Shown piece by piece: positions 16,112 through 25,042 of a stretch of DNA of 64,000 nt. The stretch is taken from the NCBI RefSeq assembly GCF_009014635.1, contig NZ_BKCF01000002.1, forward strand, positions 186,001 to 250,000, given 5' to 3'. Each line of letters opens with the position of its first letter. The first letter of the stretch is position 1. The notes beneath the pieces were generated by a model that searched no databases, was not told where the DNA came from, and saw only the letters and a list, made by a program, of their open reading frames with translations. The position numbers were made by a program, and so were the translations under genes. The DNA comes from Patiriisocius marinistellae (lineage in GTDB: Bacteria; Bacteroidota; Bacteroidia; Flavobacteriales; Flavobacteriaceae).

Positions 16112-17125
16112 TCAATGAGAATGAGGGTTCGCAAACATTTTACAACTTACATCAAATGAATAACCATTTAATAAATCTTTCGTCTTCATTCTACGTTTTC
16201 CAGGCAATTGGATTTCAAGTATTTCAAGAACTTCTTTTGTAAGTTTTACAAAAAGTCTTTTTCCTTTTACAAATACATCACCTGTTACTTTTTCTTCGGA
16301 AATATTAATGTCTGAAAAAATTTCTTCAGTATTTAAAATTTCAGCAACATTAAAAATTTTCACCTTTTGCTTATCCTCACCTTGAATTAAATAACTCCAA
16401 GCGCCAGGATAAGGGTTTAATCCTCTCACAAAAGCATCAATTGTTTCCATCGAAGCATTCCAATCAATATAGGTATTTTCTGGAGTCAACTTAGGCGCCT
16501 CTTTTAAATCAAGAGTTTCTCCTGAAACATTCTTAGGTTGTGGAATTGTTGTTACATCACCCTTTGCGATCGCCTTAACTGTTTTAACAACAAGATTACT
16601 CCCCACTTCCATCAATGTGTCGTGTAATGTGCCTACTGTCTCGTCTCTATTTATTTGAACTTCATCTTTTAAAATTATTTCACCAGTATCAATTTTCTCA
16701 TCGATAAAAAATGTAGTAACTCCAGTTTTTGACTCCTTATTAATGATAGCCCAATTTATAGGTGCTGCACCACGATATTGTGGTAGGAGGGATGCGTGTA
16801 AATTAAAGGTGCCGTACTCTGGCATAGCCCATACAACTTTTGGTAGCATTCTAAAGGCAACTACAATATGTAGATTTGCATTAAGTGCTTTTAGTTCGGT
16901 GAGAAAATCTTCGTTTTTTAAATTAGTAGGTTGTAAAACAGGTATGTCTTGTGATACCGCATATTCTTTCACGGCACTACCTGTTAATTTACGTCCGCGA
17001 CCAGAAGGTCTATCTGGCGCAGTAATTACACCCACAATATTTTTACCTGCTTCTACTAGTGTGCTTAATACGCCTACAGCAAACTCTGGGGTTCCCATAA
17101 ATACAATGCGTAAGTCTCTTTTCAT
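16112..17125 (-). CDS. fmt: Methionyl-tRNA formyltransferase
   Basis: A 337-residue enzyme that formylates initiator Met-tRNA. N-terminal Rossmann-like catalytic domain: IVFMGTPEFAVGVL, DRPSGRGRKL, and the formyl-transfer motif NLHASLLPQYRGAAPINWAI near residue 130; a C-terminal tRNA-binding OB-like domain follows (about 210-330). It lies 51 bases downstream of recQ on the same strand and is probably the last gene of the AAA ATPase-recQ-fmt unit. One TTTCCGAAG word copy lies within its coding strand, encoding Ile-Ser-Glu. Confidence 0.96.
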   Translation of the reverse strand: MKRDLRIVFMGTPEFAVGVLSTLVEAGKNIVGVITAPDRPSGRGRKLTGSAVKEYAVSQDIPVLQPTNLKNEDFLTELKALNANLHIVVAFRMLPKVVWAMPEYGTFNLHASLLPQYRGAAPINWAIINKESKTGVTTFFIDEKIDTGEIILKDEVQINRDETVGTLHDTLMEVGSNLVVKTVKAIAKGDVTTIPQPKNVSGETLDLKEAPKLTPENTYIDWNASMETIDAFVRGLNPYPGAWSYLIQGEDKQKVKIFNVAEILNTEEIFSDINISEEKVTGDVFVKGKRLFVKLTKEVLEILEIQLPGKRRMKTKDLLNGYSFDVSCKMFANPHSH

Positions 17126-17176
17126 ATTTTTATTTTGTAAAATAATACTATCATAGTACTAAGTTGCTACTATAAT

Positions 17177-19075
17177 TTATACTAAATAATACTCATTTTT
17201 AATCCCAATGTTAAGTTTTCCAGCATTAACTAATAATTGCAATACCTTTAAAATTTTTGGTTCGGCAAAAGTAAGTGTTTCAGTTAATTCTCTTGAAGTC
17301 ATATGTGTCGTTTCAAGTTGCTGAAGTATTTTTTCTGAAATAAGTCTCATTTCAGCTTTGCTTACAAGTACAGTTTCACGAGCACAAACCGAACAAATGC
17401 CACAAGGATTCGCGGTAGTGTCGCCAAAATAGTTTGCAAGTTGTACGCTGCGGCAAATGGTGTCATTTTCAACATAGCCAATTAATTGTAGTACTTGCTG
17501 CTTTTTCTTATCATTATGACGATTGACTTCTTTAGCAATCCGGTTAATGGTTTTATCGTCTTCGCGAGGCAAAATGTAAGAGATAGATGCGTCTGTCGTG
17601 TGGATTTTTAAATCTACTATACCAGATTTCTCCATTTTTTTCAATGCAATTATAATTGTGTTTATAGATTGATTGGTTTTCTTTTTTATGAGTTGAAGGT
17701 CAATATTTGTTGTTGTTTCAAAAATACCGCCGTACAATCTTAAAATAGTTTTGCCGATGACCGCTTGTAATTGGTCTTCATTAAAATATTCTAGTGCTCT
17801 GTTTGAAGAAACTAGGAATTTTATTTTTGAAGTACGTCCAAATTGTTTTGACATTTGAATAATACCTAGCCTATCAAGTGTGTTTAATCCATTAAAAGTG
17901 CGTAAGGTATTTAATGAGTACGTTGTGCAATATTCTTTAAAGTCAAAAGAGTACTCTTCATTTAGCCCCTCTCCATATGGAATTTGAAGATGGCTACTTA
18001 ATTTTCTATAAATTAATTTAAGCGCTTTTGCATCTGCTAATGAGTCTATAAATTGTTTTTTAACTATTTTTTTGTCGTAGTCATTATATAAAATAGTAGC
18101 TATTGCATATTCGCCATCACGTCCAGCACGCCCAGCTTCTTGGTAGTAGCTTTCAATACTCTCTGGCAATTGAATGTGGATAACATGACGAACGTGAGCT
18201 AAATCTATCCCCATCCCAAAAGCATTTGTTGCAACAATTGTGGGTGTTACACCATTTTTCCAAGCCTCAAGTTTAGTTGTTTTTTCTTCAGAGGAAATTC
18301 CACCGTGATAAAAGTCACTTTTTATGCCTATGCTGTTTAACTCTTTACTTGTTTCAATGGTGTTTTTTCGTGTTCGTACATACACTATTGCAGCACCTTT
18401 ACTTCTTTTAAGTAATTGTTCTATTTTATATAATTTATCATCAACTTTATGAACTTGATAAGATAAATTTTCTCTAACAAAACTGTTCTTTACAATGTTA
18501 GGGAGTTCAAGTTTTAGCTCTTTTGTAAGATCCTGTAAAACTTCGGGTGTGGCTGTTGCGGTAAGGGCTATAAAAGGAACTAATGGGTGGATTTCGCGTA
18601 AGACAGTTATGTTTTTGTAAGCGGGCCTAAAATCGTTTCCCCACTGTGAGATGCAATGAGCTTCATCAATCGCAATGCAATTTACTGGCATACGTTTAAT
18701 AGCACTTTGAACTACTTCTTGCTGTAATCTTTCAGGAGAGAGGTAAAGGAATTTAAAATTTCCGTAGCATGCATTATCGAGCAATATATTTAATTGCTGA
18801 AACGAGGTGCCACTTTTAATTTCCATTGCTTTAATACCCTTCTCATTGAGCGTATTTACTTGATCTGTCATTAAAGCAACCAAAGGCGAAATTACAATAC
18901 AAATACCGTCATTAATTAGTGCAGGAATTTGAAAACAAACAGATTTTCCACCGCCTGTAGGTAACAATGCAACCGTGTCAATCCCGTTTAAAACTGAATT
19001 TATAATCTCCTCTTGTTTAGGTCTAAATGACGTGTAGCCCCAGTATTTTTCTAATATGTTTTGGGGCGTATTCAA
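17177..19075 (-). CDS. recQ: RecQ-family ATP-dependent DNA helicase
   Basis: A 632-residue 3'-to-5' DNA helicase for recombination and fork repair. Motif 0 YWGYTSFRPKQEEII, Walker A TGGGKS near residue 41, DEAH box AIDEAHCISQWGNDFRPAY near 135, GRAGRDG near 320, the zinc-binding cysteines (C...CGICSVC near 560-570) and a short winged-helix-like C-terminus. No HRDC domain is seen, so this is the shorter RecQ type common in Bacteroidota. The start ATG abuts the stop of the upstream ATPase gene with no spacer. Confidence 0.94.
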   Translation of the reverse strand: MNTPQNILEKYWGYTSFRPKQEEIINSVLNGIDTVALLPTGGGKSVCFQIPALINDGICIVISPLVALMTDQVNTLNEKGIKAMEIKSGTSFQQLNILLDNACYGNFKFLYLSPERLQQEVVQSAIKRMPVNCIAIDEAHCISQWGNDFRPAYKNITVLREIHPLVPFIALTATATPEVLQDLTKELKLELPNIVKNSFVRENLSYQVHKVDDKLYKIEQLLKRSKGAAIVYVRTRKNTIETSKELNSIGIKSDFYHGGISSEEKTTKLEAWKNGVTPTIVATNAFGMGIDLAHVRHVIHIQLPESIESYYQEAGRAGRDGEYAIATILYNDYDKKIVKKQFIDSLADAKALKLIYRKLSSHLQIPYGEGLNEEYSFDFKEYCTTYSLNTLRTFNGLNTLDRLGIIQMSKQFGRTSKIKFLVSSNRALEYFNEDQLQAVIGKTILRLYGGIFETTTNIDLQLIKKKTNQSINTIIIALKKMEKSGIVDLKIHTTDASISYILPREDDKTINRIAKEVNRHNDKKKQQVLQLIGYVENDTICRSVQLANYFGDTTANPCGICSVCARETVLVSKAEMRLISEKILQQLETTHMTSRELTETLTFAEPKILKVLQLLVNAGKLNIGIKNEYYLV

Positions 19076-19618
19076 TTAATTTTGTTTAAGATAATTTAAA
19101 ATAAATTGAGCTCTATTTTCAATAGTGTCAAACGGAACTTCTATAACATTATAACCGTACTTTTTATATCCATCTCGCAAATGATTTTGAATGGATTGAG
19201 CTTGCTCAAAGTTCTCATAACGCTCACTATCTTGGGTATAAATTTCTTTCCAAGCTGGCATAATAAAAACAATGTCATACTTATAATCAAAACAAGGTTG
19301 TTCAAATTGTGCAGTATATTCTGAGTTTACAAAATCCATATATGCTGTTACATCTGGCATGCCTCTGTCATAGAATAAATGAGATTGATTATAGTTTTCT
19401 CCTTCTTTAAATTGCTTGAGTCTGCCGTCTAATAATTTTTGACTAAAGAGTAATGGGTCTGTTAAAAAGAGTTGATCAATACCATCTTTACGAGCTTCAT
19501 TTATTACGCTTCTCGAAATTTCTGGCATGCATGTATGTCCTAACATTTCAAGATGTTCAATGACAACAGTTTTGCCTGAGCCTGGACCTCCTGTTATGAC
19601 AATTTTTTTTGGTTTCAA
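19076..19618 (-). CDS. AAA_28-type ATPase/kinase
   Basis: A 180-residue P-loop protein: Walker A GGPGSGKT at residues 10-17, then EISRSVINEARKDG, YDRGMPDVTAYMDF with a kinase-like DRG motif, and IVFIMPAWKEIYTQDSERYENFEQA. This arrangement is that of the AAA_28 group, related to nicotinamide-riboside-kinase-like and other small nucleotide kinases. Substrate unknown. It is directly followed by recQ with no intergenic base, suggesting joint expression. Probably the first gene of that operon. Confidence 0.78.
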   Translation of the reverse strand: MKPKKIVITGGPGSGKTVVIEHLEMLGHTCMPEISRSVINEARKDGIDQLFLTDPLLFSQKLLDGRLKQFKEGENYNQSHLFYDRGMPDVTAYMDFVNSEYTAQFEQPCFDYKYDIVFIMPAWKEIYTQDSERYENFEQAQSIQNHLRDGYKKYGYNVIEVPFDTIENRAQFILNYLKQN

Positions 19619-19789
19619 TGTGATATATTGTTTCTAATATAGAATGCAAAGTTCGGGATTTTTAATGAGAAATTTTAAAGATGAAAGTAAGGTGGTTATG
19701 TTTTTAGAGTAATGAGCTATTTTTTCAAGCTAGCGGCTTCGATTTTAAATAAATTATTAAACAGTTGTAGAGATATTTGATGTTATATA

Positions 19790-19798
19790 TTTCCGAAG
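19790..19798. repeat. TTTCCGAAG word in a promoter spacer
   Basis: The exact 9-mer lies eight bases upstream of the -7 element of the DUF493 gene, the same arrangement as at 12071. The flanks (TGTTATATA before, CAAA after) partly resemble the long form. Confidence 0.7.
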
Positions 19799-19806
19799 CA
19801 AAAAAG

Positions 19807-19814
19807 TATCTTTG
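19807..19814 (+). promoter_or_regulatory. -7 promoter element of the DUF493 gene
   Basis: TATCTTTG matches the consensus; transcription should begin near 19821, supporting ATG 19835 as the start. Confidence 0.7.
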
Positions 19815-19834
19815 TATTAAAATTATTGAAGAAA

Positions 19835-20125
19835 ATGGCAGAAGATAAAAAAACAGAAGAATTTTATACCAGATTAAAAGAACAGCTCCAAGGAGATACT
19901 GAATGGCCAGCACCTTATTTATATAAGTTTATTGTTCCAGCATCTAATGAAAAAATTGCTGAAATAGAACAAATTTTTGATGGCTTAAATGCTGAGATAA
20001 ATACACGTGATTCCTCAAAAGGAACTTACACAAGCATATCTATAAGAGTAACAATGGTTTCGCCTGAGGCTGTTGTTGCAAAATATAAACAAGTTTCTGC
20101 CATTGAAGGTGTAATTTCTTTATAA
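19835..20125 (+). CDS. DUF493 (YbeD-like) protein
   Basis: A 96-residue protein beginning MAEDKKTEEFYTRLKEQLQG. The pattern WPAPYLYKFIVPASNEKIAEIEQIF ... SSKGTYTSISIRVTMVSPEAVVAKYKQVSAIEGVISL is that of the DUF493/YbeD family, a ferredoxin-like fold that resembles ACT regulatory domains. Its function is unknown. A TTG three codons upstream is also in frame, but the ATG fits the promoter. It is 59 bases from the DUF4290 gene. Confidence 0.88.
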   Translation: MAEDKKTEEFYTRLKEQLQGDTEWPAPYLYKFIVPASNEKIAEIEQIFDGLNAEINTRDSSKGTYTSISIRVTMVSPEAVVAKYKQVSAIEGVISL

Positions 20126-20184
20126 AAAGTGGTATTTTGCAAGCATATACTTCAATATAGTACCCCCAATTTAAATTTAAAATT

Positions 20185-20847
20185 TTGATTACAGATATAG
20201 AATACAACACGGAGCGCCCGCATTTGATTATTCCAGAATATGGACGTCATATTCAAAAAATGGTTGATCATGCCATTGCTGAGGAAGACAAAGAAAAACG
20301 CAGTAAATTAGCAAAAAGTATAATCGCAGTAATGGGAAATATGAATCCTCATTTGCGTGATGTGGCAGATTTTCAACACAAGTTATGGGATCAATTGTTT
20401 ATTATTTCAGATTTTAAACTTGATGTAGATTCTCCTTATGATAAGCCTACTCCTGAAGGATTAGCAGAGGCGCCAGAGCCATTAGCGTACCCTCAAAATT
20501 TTCCAAAATACAGATTTTACGGTAATAACATTAAGCGTATGATTGATGTTGCTAATAGTTGGGAAGAAGGAGATATGAAAGAAGGTCTTGTTTTGACAAT
20601 TGCAAATCATATGAAGAAATGTTTCTTAAACTGGAACAAAGATACAGTGGGCGATGATGTTATTTTTAAGCATTTGTATGAATTAAGCGAAGGAAAACTC
20701 GATCTTCGTGAGAGTGATGAGGACTTGCGTAATGCTAGCAGCTTAATGAAAAATAAAAAACGCTTCAATAGTACAAAGAGTACTAGCAATGGAGGTAGTA
20801 AAAAAAACTATAAAAGCAATAATAATAGAGGCCGTAAGCGCTACTAA
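20185..20847 (+). CDS. DUF4290 protein
   Basis: A 220-residue Bacteroidota-specific protein. The N-terminal YNTERPHLIIPEYGRHIQKMVDHAI and the YRFYGNNIKRMIDVA segment are characteristic of DUF4290. The C-terminal about 45 residues are basic and Asn/Ser/Gly-rich and look disordered and nucleic-acid binding. The start is a TTG at 20185 with no in-frame ATG nearby. It lies directly before murA (18-base gap), a conserved order in flavobacteria. Function unknown. Confidence 0.86.
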   Translation: MITDIEYNTERPHLIIPEYGRHIQKMVDHAIAEEDKEKRSKLAKSIIAVMGNMNPHLRDVADFQHKLWDQLFIISDFKLDVDSPYDKPTPEGLAEAPEPLAYPQNFPKYRFYGNNIKRMIDVANSWEEGDMKEGLVLTIANHMKKCFLNWNKDTVGDDVIFKHLYELSEGKLDLRESDEDLRNASSLMKNKKRFNSTKSTSNGGSKKNYKSNNNRGRKRY

Positions 20848-20865
20848 AATTTCTTATCAAGATTT

Positions 20866-22176
20866 ATGGGAACTTTTCAAATTGAAGGTGGTCACCGATT
20901 AAAAGGTGAAATACACCCGCAAGGAGCTAAAAATGAAGCCTTGCAAATTTTATGCGCAGTACTTTTGACTGCAGAAGAAGTAATCATTGAAAACATTCCA
21001 GACATTGTAGATGTCAATAAATTAATAGGTATTCTTGGGAATCTTGGTGTTAAAATTCAAAAATTAGGAAAAGGTAAATTTGCTTTTAAGTCTGATGATA
21101 TTAATTTAGACTATTTAGAAAGTGAATTATTTAAAAAAGAAGGAAGTTCACTTCGTGGTTCTATTATGATTGTTGGGCCTTTATTGGCACGTTTTGGAAA
21201 AGGATATATTCCTCGTCCAGGCGGAGATAAAATAGGTCGTCGTCGTTTAGATACGCATTTTGAAGGTTTTATTAACCTTGGCGCAAAATTTAGATACAAT
21301 AAAGAAGAGCGATTTTATGGTGTTGAAGCTCCAAAAGGTTTAAAAGGAACTTATATGTTGCTTGACCAAGCTTCGGTTACTGGGACGGCAAATATTGTAA
21401 TGGCGGCTGTTCTTGCAAAAGGAACAACGACTATTTATAATGCAGCTTGTGAGCCTTATTTGCAACAACTTTGTAAGATGTTGAACTCTATGGGGGCAGA
21501 CATTAAAGGAGTGGGGTCAAATATGCTCATTATTGATGGGGTAAAAACACTTGGTGGTTGTACGCATAGAGTCCTGCCAGATATGATTGAGATAGGAAGC
21601 TGGATTGGACTCGCAGCAATGACGCGTAGCGAAATTACTATCAAAAATGTTAGCTGGGAAAACTTGGGATTGATTCCTAATACATTTAGAAAATTAGGGA
21701 TTACATTAGAGAAAAAGGGCGATGATATTTATATTCCTGCCCAAGAGAACTACGAAATTCAAGGGTATATTGATGGTTCAACATTAACTGTTGCAGATGC
21801 ACCTTGGCCAGGATTTACACCAGATTTGTTAAGTATTGTTCTAGTAGTTTGTACACAAGCAAAAGGAAGTGTTTTAATACACCAAAAAATGTTTGAAAGC
21901 AGACTTTTCTTTGTTGATAAGTTGATAGATATGGGAGCACGTATTATATTATGTGACCCACATAGAGCTACTGTTATAGGTCATGATTTTCAGTCTATGT
22001 TAAAAGCCACAACGATGGTTTCTCCAGATATTAGAGCAGGTATTTCACTTTTAATTGCTGCATTATCTGCAAAAGGAACTAGTGTAATACATAACATTGA
22101 GCAAATTGATCGTGGATATGAAAATATAGATGAAAGGTTGAGAGCCATTGGAGCGAAGATTACTAGAATGGAATAA
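20866..22176 (+). CDS. murA: UDP-N-acetylglucosamine 1-carboxyvinyltransferase
   Basis: A 436-residue enzyme for the first committed step of peptidoglycan synthesis (enolpyruvyl transfer to UDP-GlcNAc). The EPSP-synthase-like fold is clear: GGHRLKGEIHPQGAKNEAL at the start (with the catalytic Lys22-Asn23 pair) and AGISLLIAALSAKG near the end. The loop that normally carries the catalytic Cys (GGCxIG) reads GGDKIG, with Asp121 (codon 21226-21228). A Cys-to-Asp change at this place is known to preserve activity and to give fosfomycin resistance in other bacteria. Followed by a strong bidirectional terminator. Confidence 0.96.
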   Translation: MGTFQIEGGHRLKGEIHPQGAKNEALQILCAVLLTAEEVIIENIPDIVDVNKLIGILGNLGVKIQKLGKGKFAFKSDDINLDYLESELFKKEGSSLRGSIMIVGPLLARFGKGYIPRPGGDKIGRRRLDTHFEGFINLGAKFRYNKEERFYGVEAPKGLKGTYMLLDQASVTGTANIVMAAVLAKGTTTIYNAACEPYLQQLCKMLNSMGADIKGVGSNMLIIDGVKTLGGCTHRVLPDMIEIGSWIGLAAMTRSEITIKNVSWENLGLIPNTFRKLGITLEKKGDDIYIPAQENYEIQGYIDGSTLTVADAPWPGFTPDLLSIVLVVCTQAKGSVLIHQKMFESRLFFVDKLIDMGARIILCDPHRATVIGHDFQSMLKATTMVSPDIRAGISLLIAALSAKGTSVIHNIEQIDRGYENIDERLRAIGAKITRME

Positions 22177-22234
22177 AATACCGTTAACGCTAAAAAATCA
22201 TTTGCTTTTAAATTATATAACGAGAATAGATAAT

Positions 22235-22270
22235 AAAAAACCCGAAACATTTTATGTTTCGGGTTTTTTA
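22235..22270. terminator. Bidirectional terminator
   Basis: AACCCGAAACAT pairs with ATGTTTCGGGTT around TTT, with A-run and T-run on either side. It serves murA and the convergent coiled-coil gene. Confidence 0.93.
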
Positions 22271-22288
22271 ATTTGTTTGATGCCTATA

Positions 22289-22891
22289 TTATCTATTCTT
22301 ATTAATTTCATCTTGAAGCTTACGTCTTGTTTGTTGTAATTCTTCTAATTTTTTTTGGCGATATTCTTCAAATTCGGCTTCTGTTTCTGCTAATTTTGAT
22401 TTTGATTCCTTAGTTACTGCATTACTATTTTTAAATCGTAAGATAAAAATAATTAACCCTAAAAGTAAGACACCTGCAATGGACCACATAATTGTATTAT
22501 AAGTGGTTTTTGACATTAAAATACCAAAAAGCTCAATACCGTCCTCTTTTTCTCTTGACTCCGTAAGATTGCCGTCAGTAGTTTTTAATGTACTCTTTAA
22601 TGTTGATATTTCAGATTCTTGTTGACCAATAGTAATATCCTTTTCTGAAATTGATTTCTCTAAATTGGCAATGCTGTCTAAAATGTTGCTTTTTAAGCGT
22701 GTAAGCTTTTCAACTTTTACAACTTCGTAGCTTTGTCCACGATCATCTCTATAATTGTTTGATCCTTCAAAAATTTCTGTAAATTGATTTTCTACAGTAT
22801 TTATTTGATTTTCAGTAGTTTCATTTGATTGTGCATTCAGTAAAACTGAAATGAATAATAGGGGAGTAAGTGCTGCTATTTTAAAATTCAT
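22289..22891 (-). CDS. Secreted-topology coiled-coil membrane protein
   Basis: A 200-residue protein with a signal peptide (to AQ near residue 21), a periplasmic coiled coil (about 65-115, LKSNILDSIANLEKSISEKD...), one transmembrane helix (about 131-152, IMWSIAGVLLLGLIIFILRF) and a charged cytoplasmic coiled coil (about 160-200, KLAETEAEFEEYRQKKLEELQQ). Some flavobacterial genomes label relatives as a tRNA guanine methyltransferase; no methyltransferase motif is present, so that name would be wrong. Function unknown. Confidence 0.75.
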   Translation of the reverse strand: MNFKIAALTPLLFISVLLNAQSNETTENQINTVENQFTEIFEGSNNYRDDRGQSYEVVKVEKLTRLKSNILDSIANLEKSISEKDITIGQQESEISTLKSTLKTTDGNLTESREKEDGIELFGILMSKTTYNTIMWSIAGVLLLGLIIFILRFKNSNAVTKESKSKLAETEAEFEEYRQKKLEELQQTRRKLQDEINKNR

Positions 22892-22910
22892 GATGTTAAA
22901 TTGGTTTGTG

Positions 22911-22918
22911 CAAATATA
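22911..22918 (-). promoter_or_regulatory. -7 promoter element of the coiled-coil gene
   Basis: Reads TATATTTG on the minus strand, about 20 bases before the ATG. Confidence 0.65.
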
Positions 22919-22963
22919 ACTTTATGAATAAAGAAAAATTGTAGAAAAGGGGTGATAATTTAT

Positions 22964-24289
22964 TTAAGATACCGCAGCTTTATAGATTTTTAGACAACGT
23001 TCACGAGCTTCTTTGTGGTCTACCATCATTTCTGGGTAGTCTTTTGTTCCAAATTCTGGAACCCATTTTTTTATGTATTTATGGTCCTTGTCAAATTTAT
23101 CAACTTGAGTTATAGGATTGAATATTCTAAAATAAGGTGCAGCATCAACACCACTTCCTGCAGCCCATTGCCAATTACCAACATTGCTCGACTGTTCATA
23201 ATCTAATAGTTTTTCTGCAAAATATGTTTCTCCCCAACGCCAGTCAATTAATAAATGTTTACATAAAAAACTAGCAACAAGCATGCGCACTCTATTATGC
23301 ATATATCCTGTTTTATTTAATTGCCGCATCCCAGCATCAACAAGCGCATAACCAGTTGTTCCTGTTTTCCATTTTTCAAATTCATCTTCATTATTACGCC
23401 AATCTATACGGTCATATTTGCTACGGAAGGACTTTTCTTGTGTTTTAGGAAAATGCCAAAGAATTTGCATAAAAAATTCTCTCCATATTAATTCATTCCA
23501 AAATACTTCATTCTTTTCTGCAATTGCTTTCTTCATCATCTTCCTAACACTTACGGTTCCAAAACGCAAATGAGGTCCTAAATGTGAGGTGCCATCTTGT
23601 GCTGGAAAATTTCGTGTTTTCTCGTATTCTTGAATCAATGTGGGCGTAACTTCATAATCAGGCACCTTGATTGGAGAATGTTCAAAATTTATGTCGCTTA
23701 AACTAAGATTAGGTAGACGAGTATTTTGGTATAAATTACCTAAGTGTTGACTCGTATAGTAAATTTTTAAATCTTTGTCTGCGTCAAACTTACCTTTCCA
23801 TTTGTTTTTAAAAGGTGTGTACACTACATAAGGATCTCCATCATCTTTTACTACTTCATCTTTTTCAAAAATAACTTGGTCTTTGTAGGTATAGAATCCT
23901 ATAGTCTCATCATCTTCTCCTATTCTTACCGAATTTAAATATTCTTGAATTTCAGTATCTCTGTCTTGCGCATATACTTCGTAATCCCTATTTGTTATTA
24001 CATTTTGCACATCAAAATCTTCGATAAGTTGTTTATAAATATCTAATGGTTTTCCATGATACATTGCAAGACTACTTCCTTGTTTTTGAAGCTCATTGCG
24101 CATTTTTTGTAATGTATCAAAGATGAATGTTACACGTGCATCATTTTTGGGTAGTTTGTCTAAAATTTCAGAATCAAATATAAAAATTGGGATAACTGGG
24201 AATTTTCCGTGAAGAGCTTTGTAAAACCCTATGTTGTCATCTAAACGCAAGTCTCTACGAAACCAAAAAATATTTACTTTTTTTGACAT
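22964..24289 (-). CDS. phrB: Deoxyribodipyrimidine photolyase
   Basis: A 441-residue flavoprotein of the cryptochrome/photolyase family that uses blue light to split UV-induced pyrimidine dimers. N-terminal antenna-binding domain: VNIFWFRRDLRLDDN; C-terminal FAD domain: WNELIWREFFMQILWHFP, GTTGYALVDAGMRQLNKTGYMHNRVRM, and NWQWAAGSGVDAAPYFRIFNP with the tryptophans of the electron-transfer route. The pattern fits class I CPD photolyase better than DASH cryptochrome. Last gene of a four-gene unit with an SDR and an SRPBCC protein. Confidence 0.9.
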   Translation of the reverse strand: MSKKVNIFWFRRDLRLDDNIGFYKALHGKFPVIPIFIFDSEILDKLPKNDARVTFIFDTLQKMRNELQKQGSSLAMYHGKPLDIYKQLIEDFDVQNVITNRDYEVYAQDRDTEIQEYLNSVRIGEDDETIGFYTYKDQVIFEKDEVVKDDGDPYVVYTPFKNKWKGKFDADKDLKIYYTSQHLGNLYQNTRLPNLSLSDINFEHSPIKVPDYEVTPTLIQEYEKTRNFPAQDGTSHLGPHLRFGTVSVRKMMKKAIAEKNEVFWNELIWREFFMQILWHFPKTQEKSFRSKYDRIDWRNNEDEFEKWKTGTTGYALVDAGMRQLNKTGYMHNRVRMLVASFLCKHLLIDWRWGETYFAEKLLDYEQSSNVGNWQWAAGSGVDAAPYFRIFNPITQVDKFDKDHKYIKKWVPEFGTKDYPEMMVDHKEARERCLKIYKAAVS

Positions 24290-24301
24290 AATTTTTAAAT
24301 A

Positions 24302-24997
24302 TTATTGAGTTTGAAGGGTTGACATTCCTCCATCAACACCAATTATTTGCCCTGTCATCCAAGAGCTTTCTTCACTTAATAGAAATGAGGCAATATTGGC
24401 AATATCTTTAGTTGTTCCTACTCTTTTTAATGGGTGTTTTTTGCCCATTGCATCTTTTTTATCGTCTGTAGATAATAGTCTTCCTGCCAGAGGAGTATCT
24501 GTCAATGATGGTGCAATAACATTTACGCGCAAACTCGGTGCATATTCTGCTGCAAGTGCTTTTGAAAATCCCTCAATAGCTCCTTTTGCGGCTGCCACAC
24601 TTGTATGGAAGGGCATTCCTACTTTTACTGCAACGGTACTAAAAAAGACTAAACTAGATTGATCGCCAGCTTTTAAATTGGGCAATAATCCTTGAACAAC
24701 CTTAACTAATGAGATGAAATTTATATTTAAATCCTCTAGAAATGCTTCAGAATTTAATCGCTTAAAAGGTTTTAAATTAATACTTCCAGGACAATAAACA
24801 AAGCCGTGAATAGCTTCTGGCAAATCTAAAGAGGAAATATCATCTTCGAGAGCATTAAAAATATGGTGAGTTACACCCTTGAGTATATCATTATTAGTAC
24901 GTGAAGCTATGATAATATTGTGTTTGTCTTTGAGTTGTGAAGCAATTTCTCTACCTATACCATAAGAACCACCAATTAATAATATATTCTTTCTCAT
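24302..24997 (-). CDS. Short-chain dehydrogenase/reductase in the photolyase cluster
   Basis: A 231-residue Rossmann-fold oxidoreductase. NAD(P)-binding GGSYGIGREIA near residue 8, a catalytic serine region FFSTVAVKVGMPFHTSVAAAKGAIEG where the usual Tyr-x-x-x-Lys tyrosine position reads His/Thr (HTSVAAAKG), and C-terminal WMTGQIIGVDGGMST. The Lys is kept but the Tyr is replaced, so catalysis may be altered. It sits 12 bases before the photolyase gene. Substrate unknown. Confidence 0.82.
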   Translation of the reverse strand: MRKNILLIGGSYGIGREIASQLKDKHNIIIASRTNNDILKGVTHHIFNALEDDISSLDLPEAIHGFVYCPGSINLKPFKRLNSEAFLEDLNINFISLVKVVQGLLPNLKAGDQSSLVFFSTVAVKVGMPFHTSVAAAKGAIEGFSKALAAEYAPSLRVNVIAPSLTDTPLAGRLLSTDDKKDAMGKKHPLKRVGTTKDIANIASFLLSEESSWMTGQIIGVDGGMSTLQTQ

Positions 24998-25042
24998 TAT
25001 ATTTATTTTTTTGCTCTGAGCTTATTCAAGATTTGTGTACGA

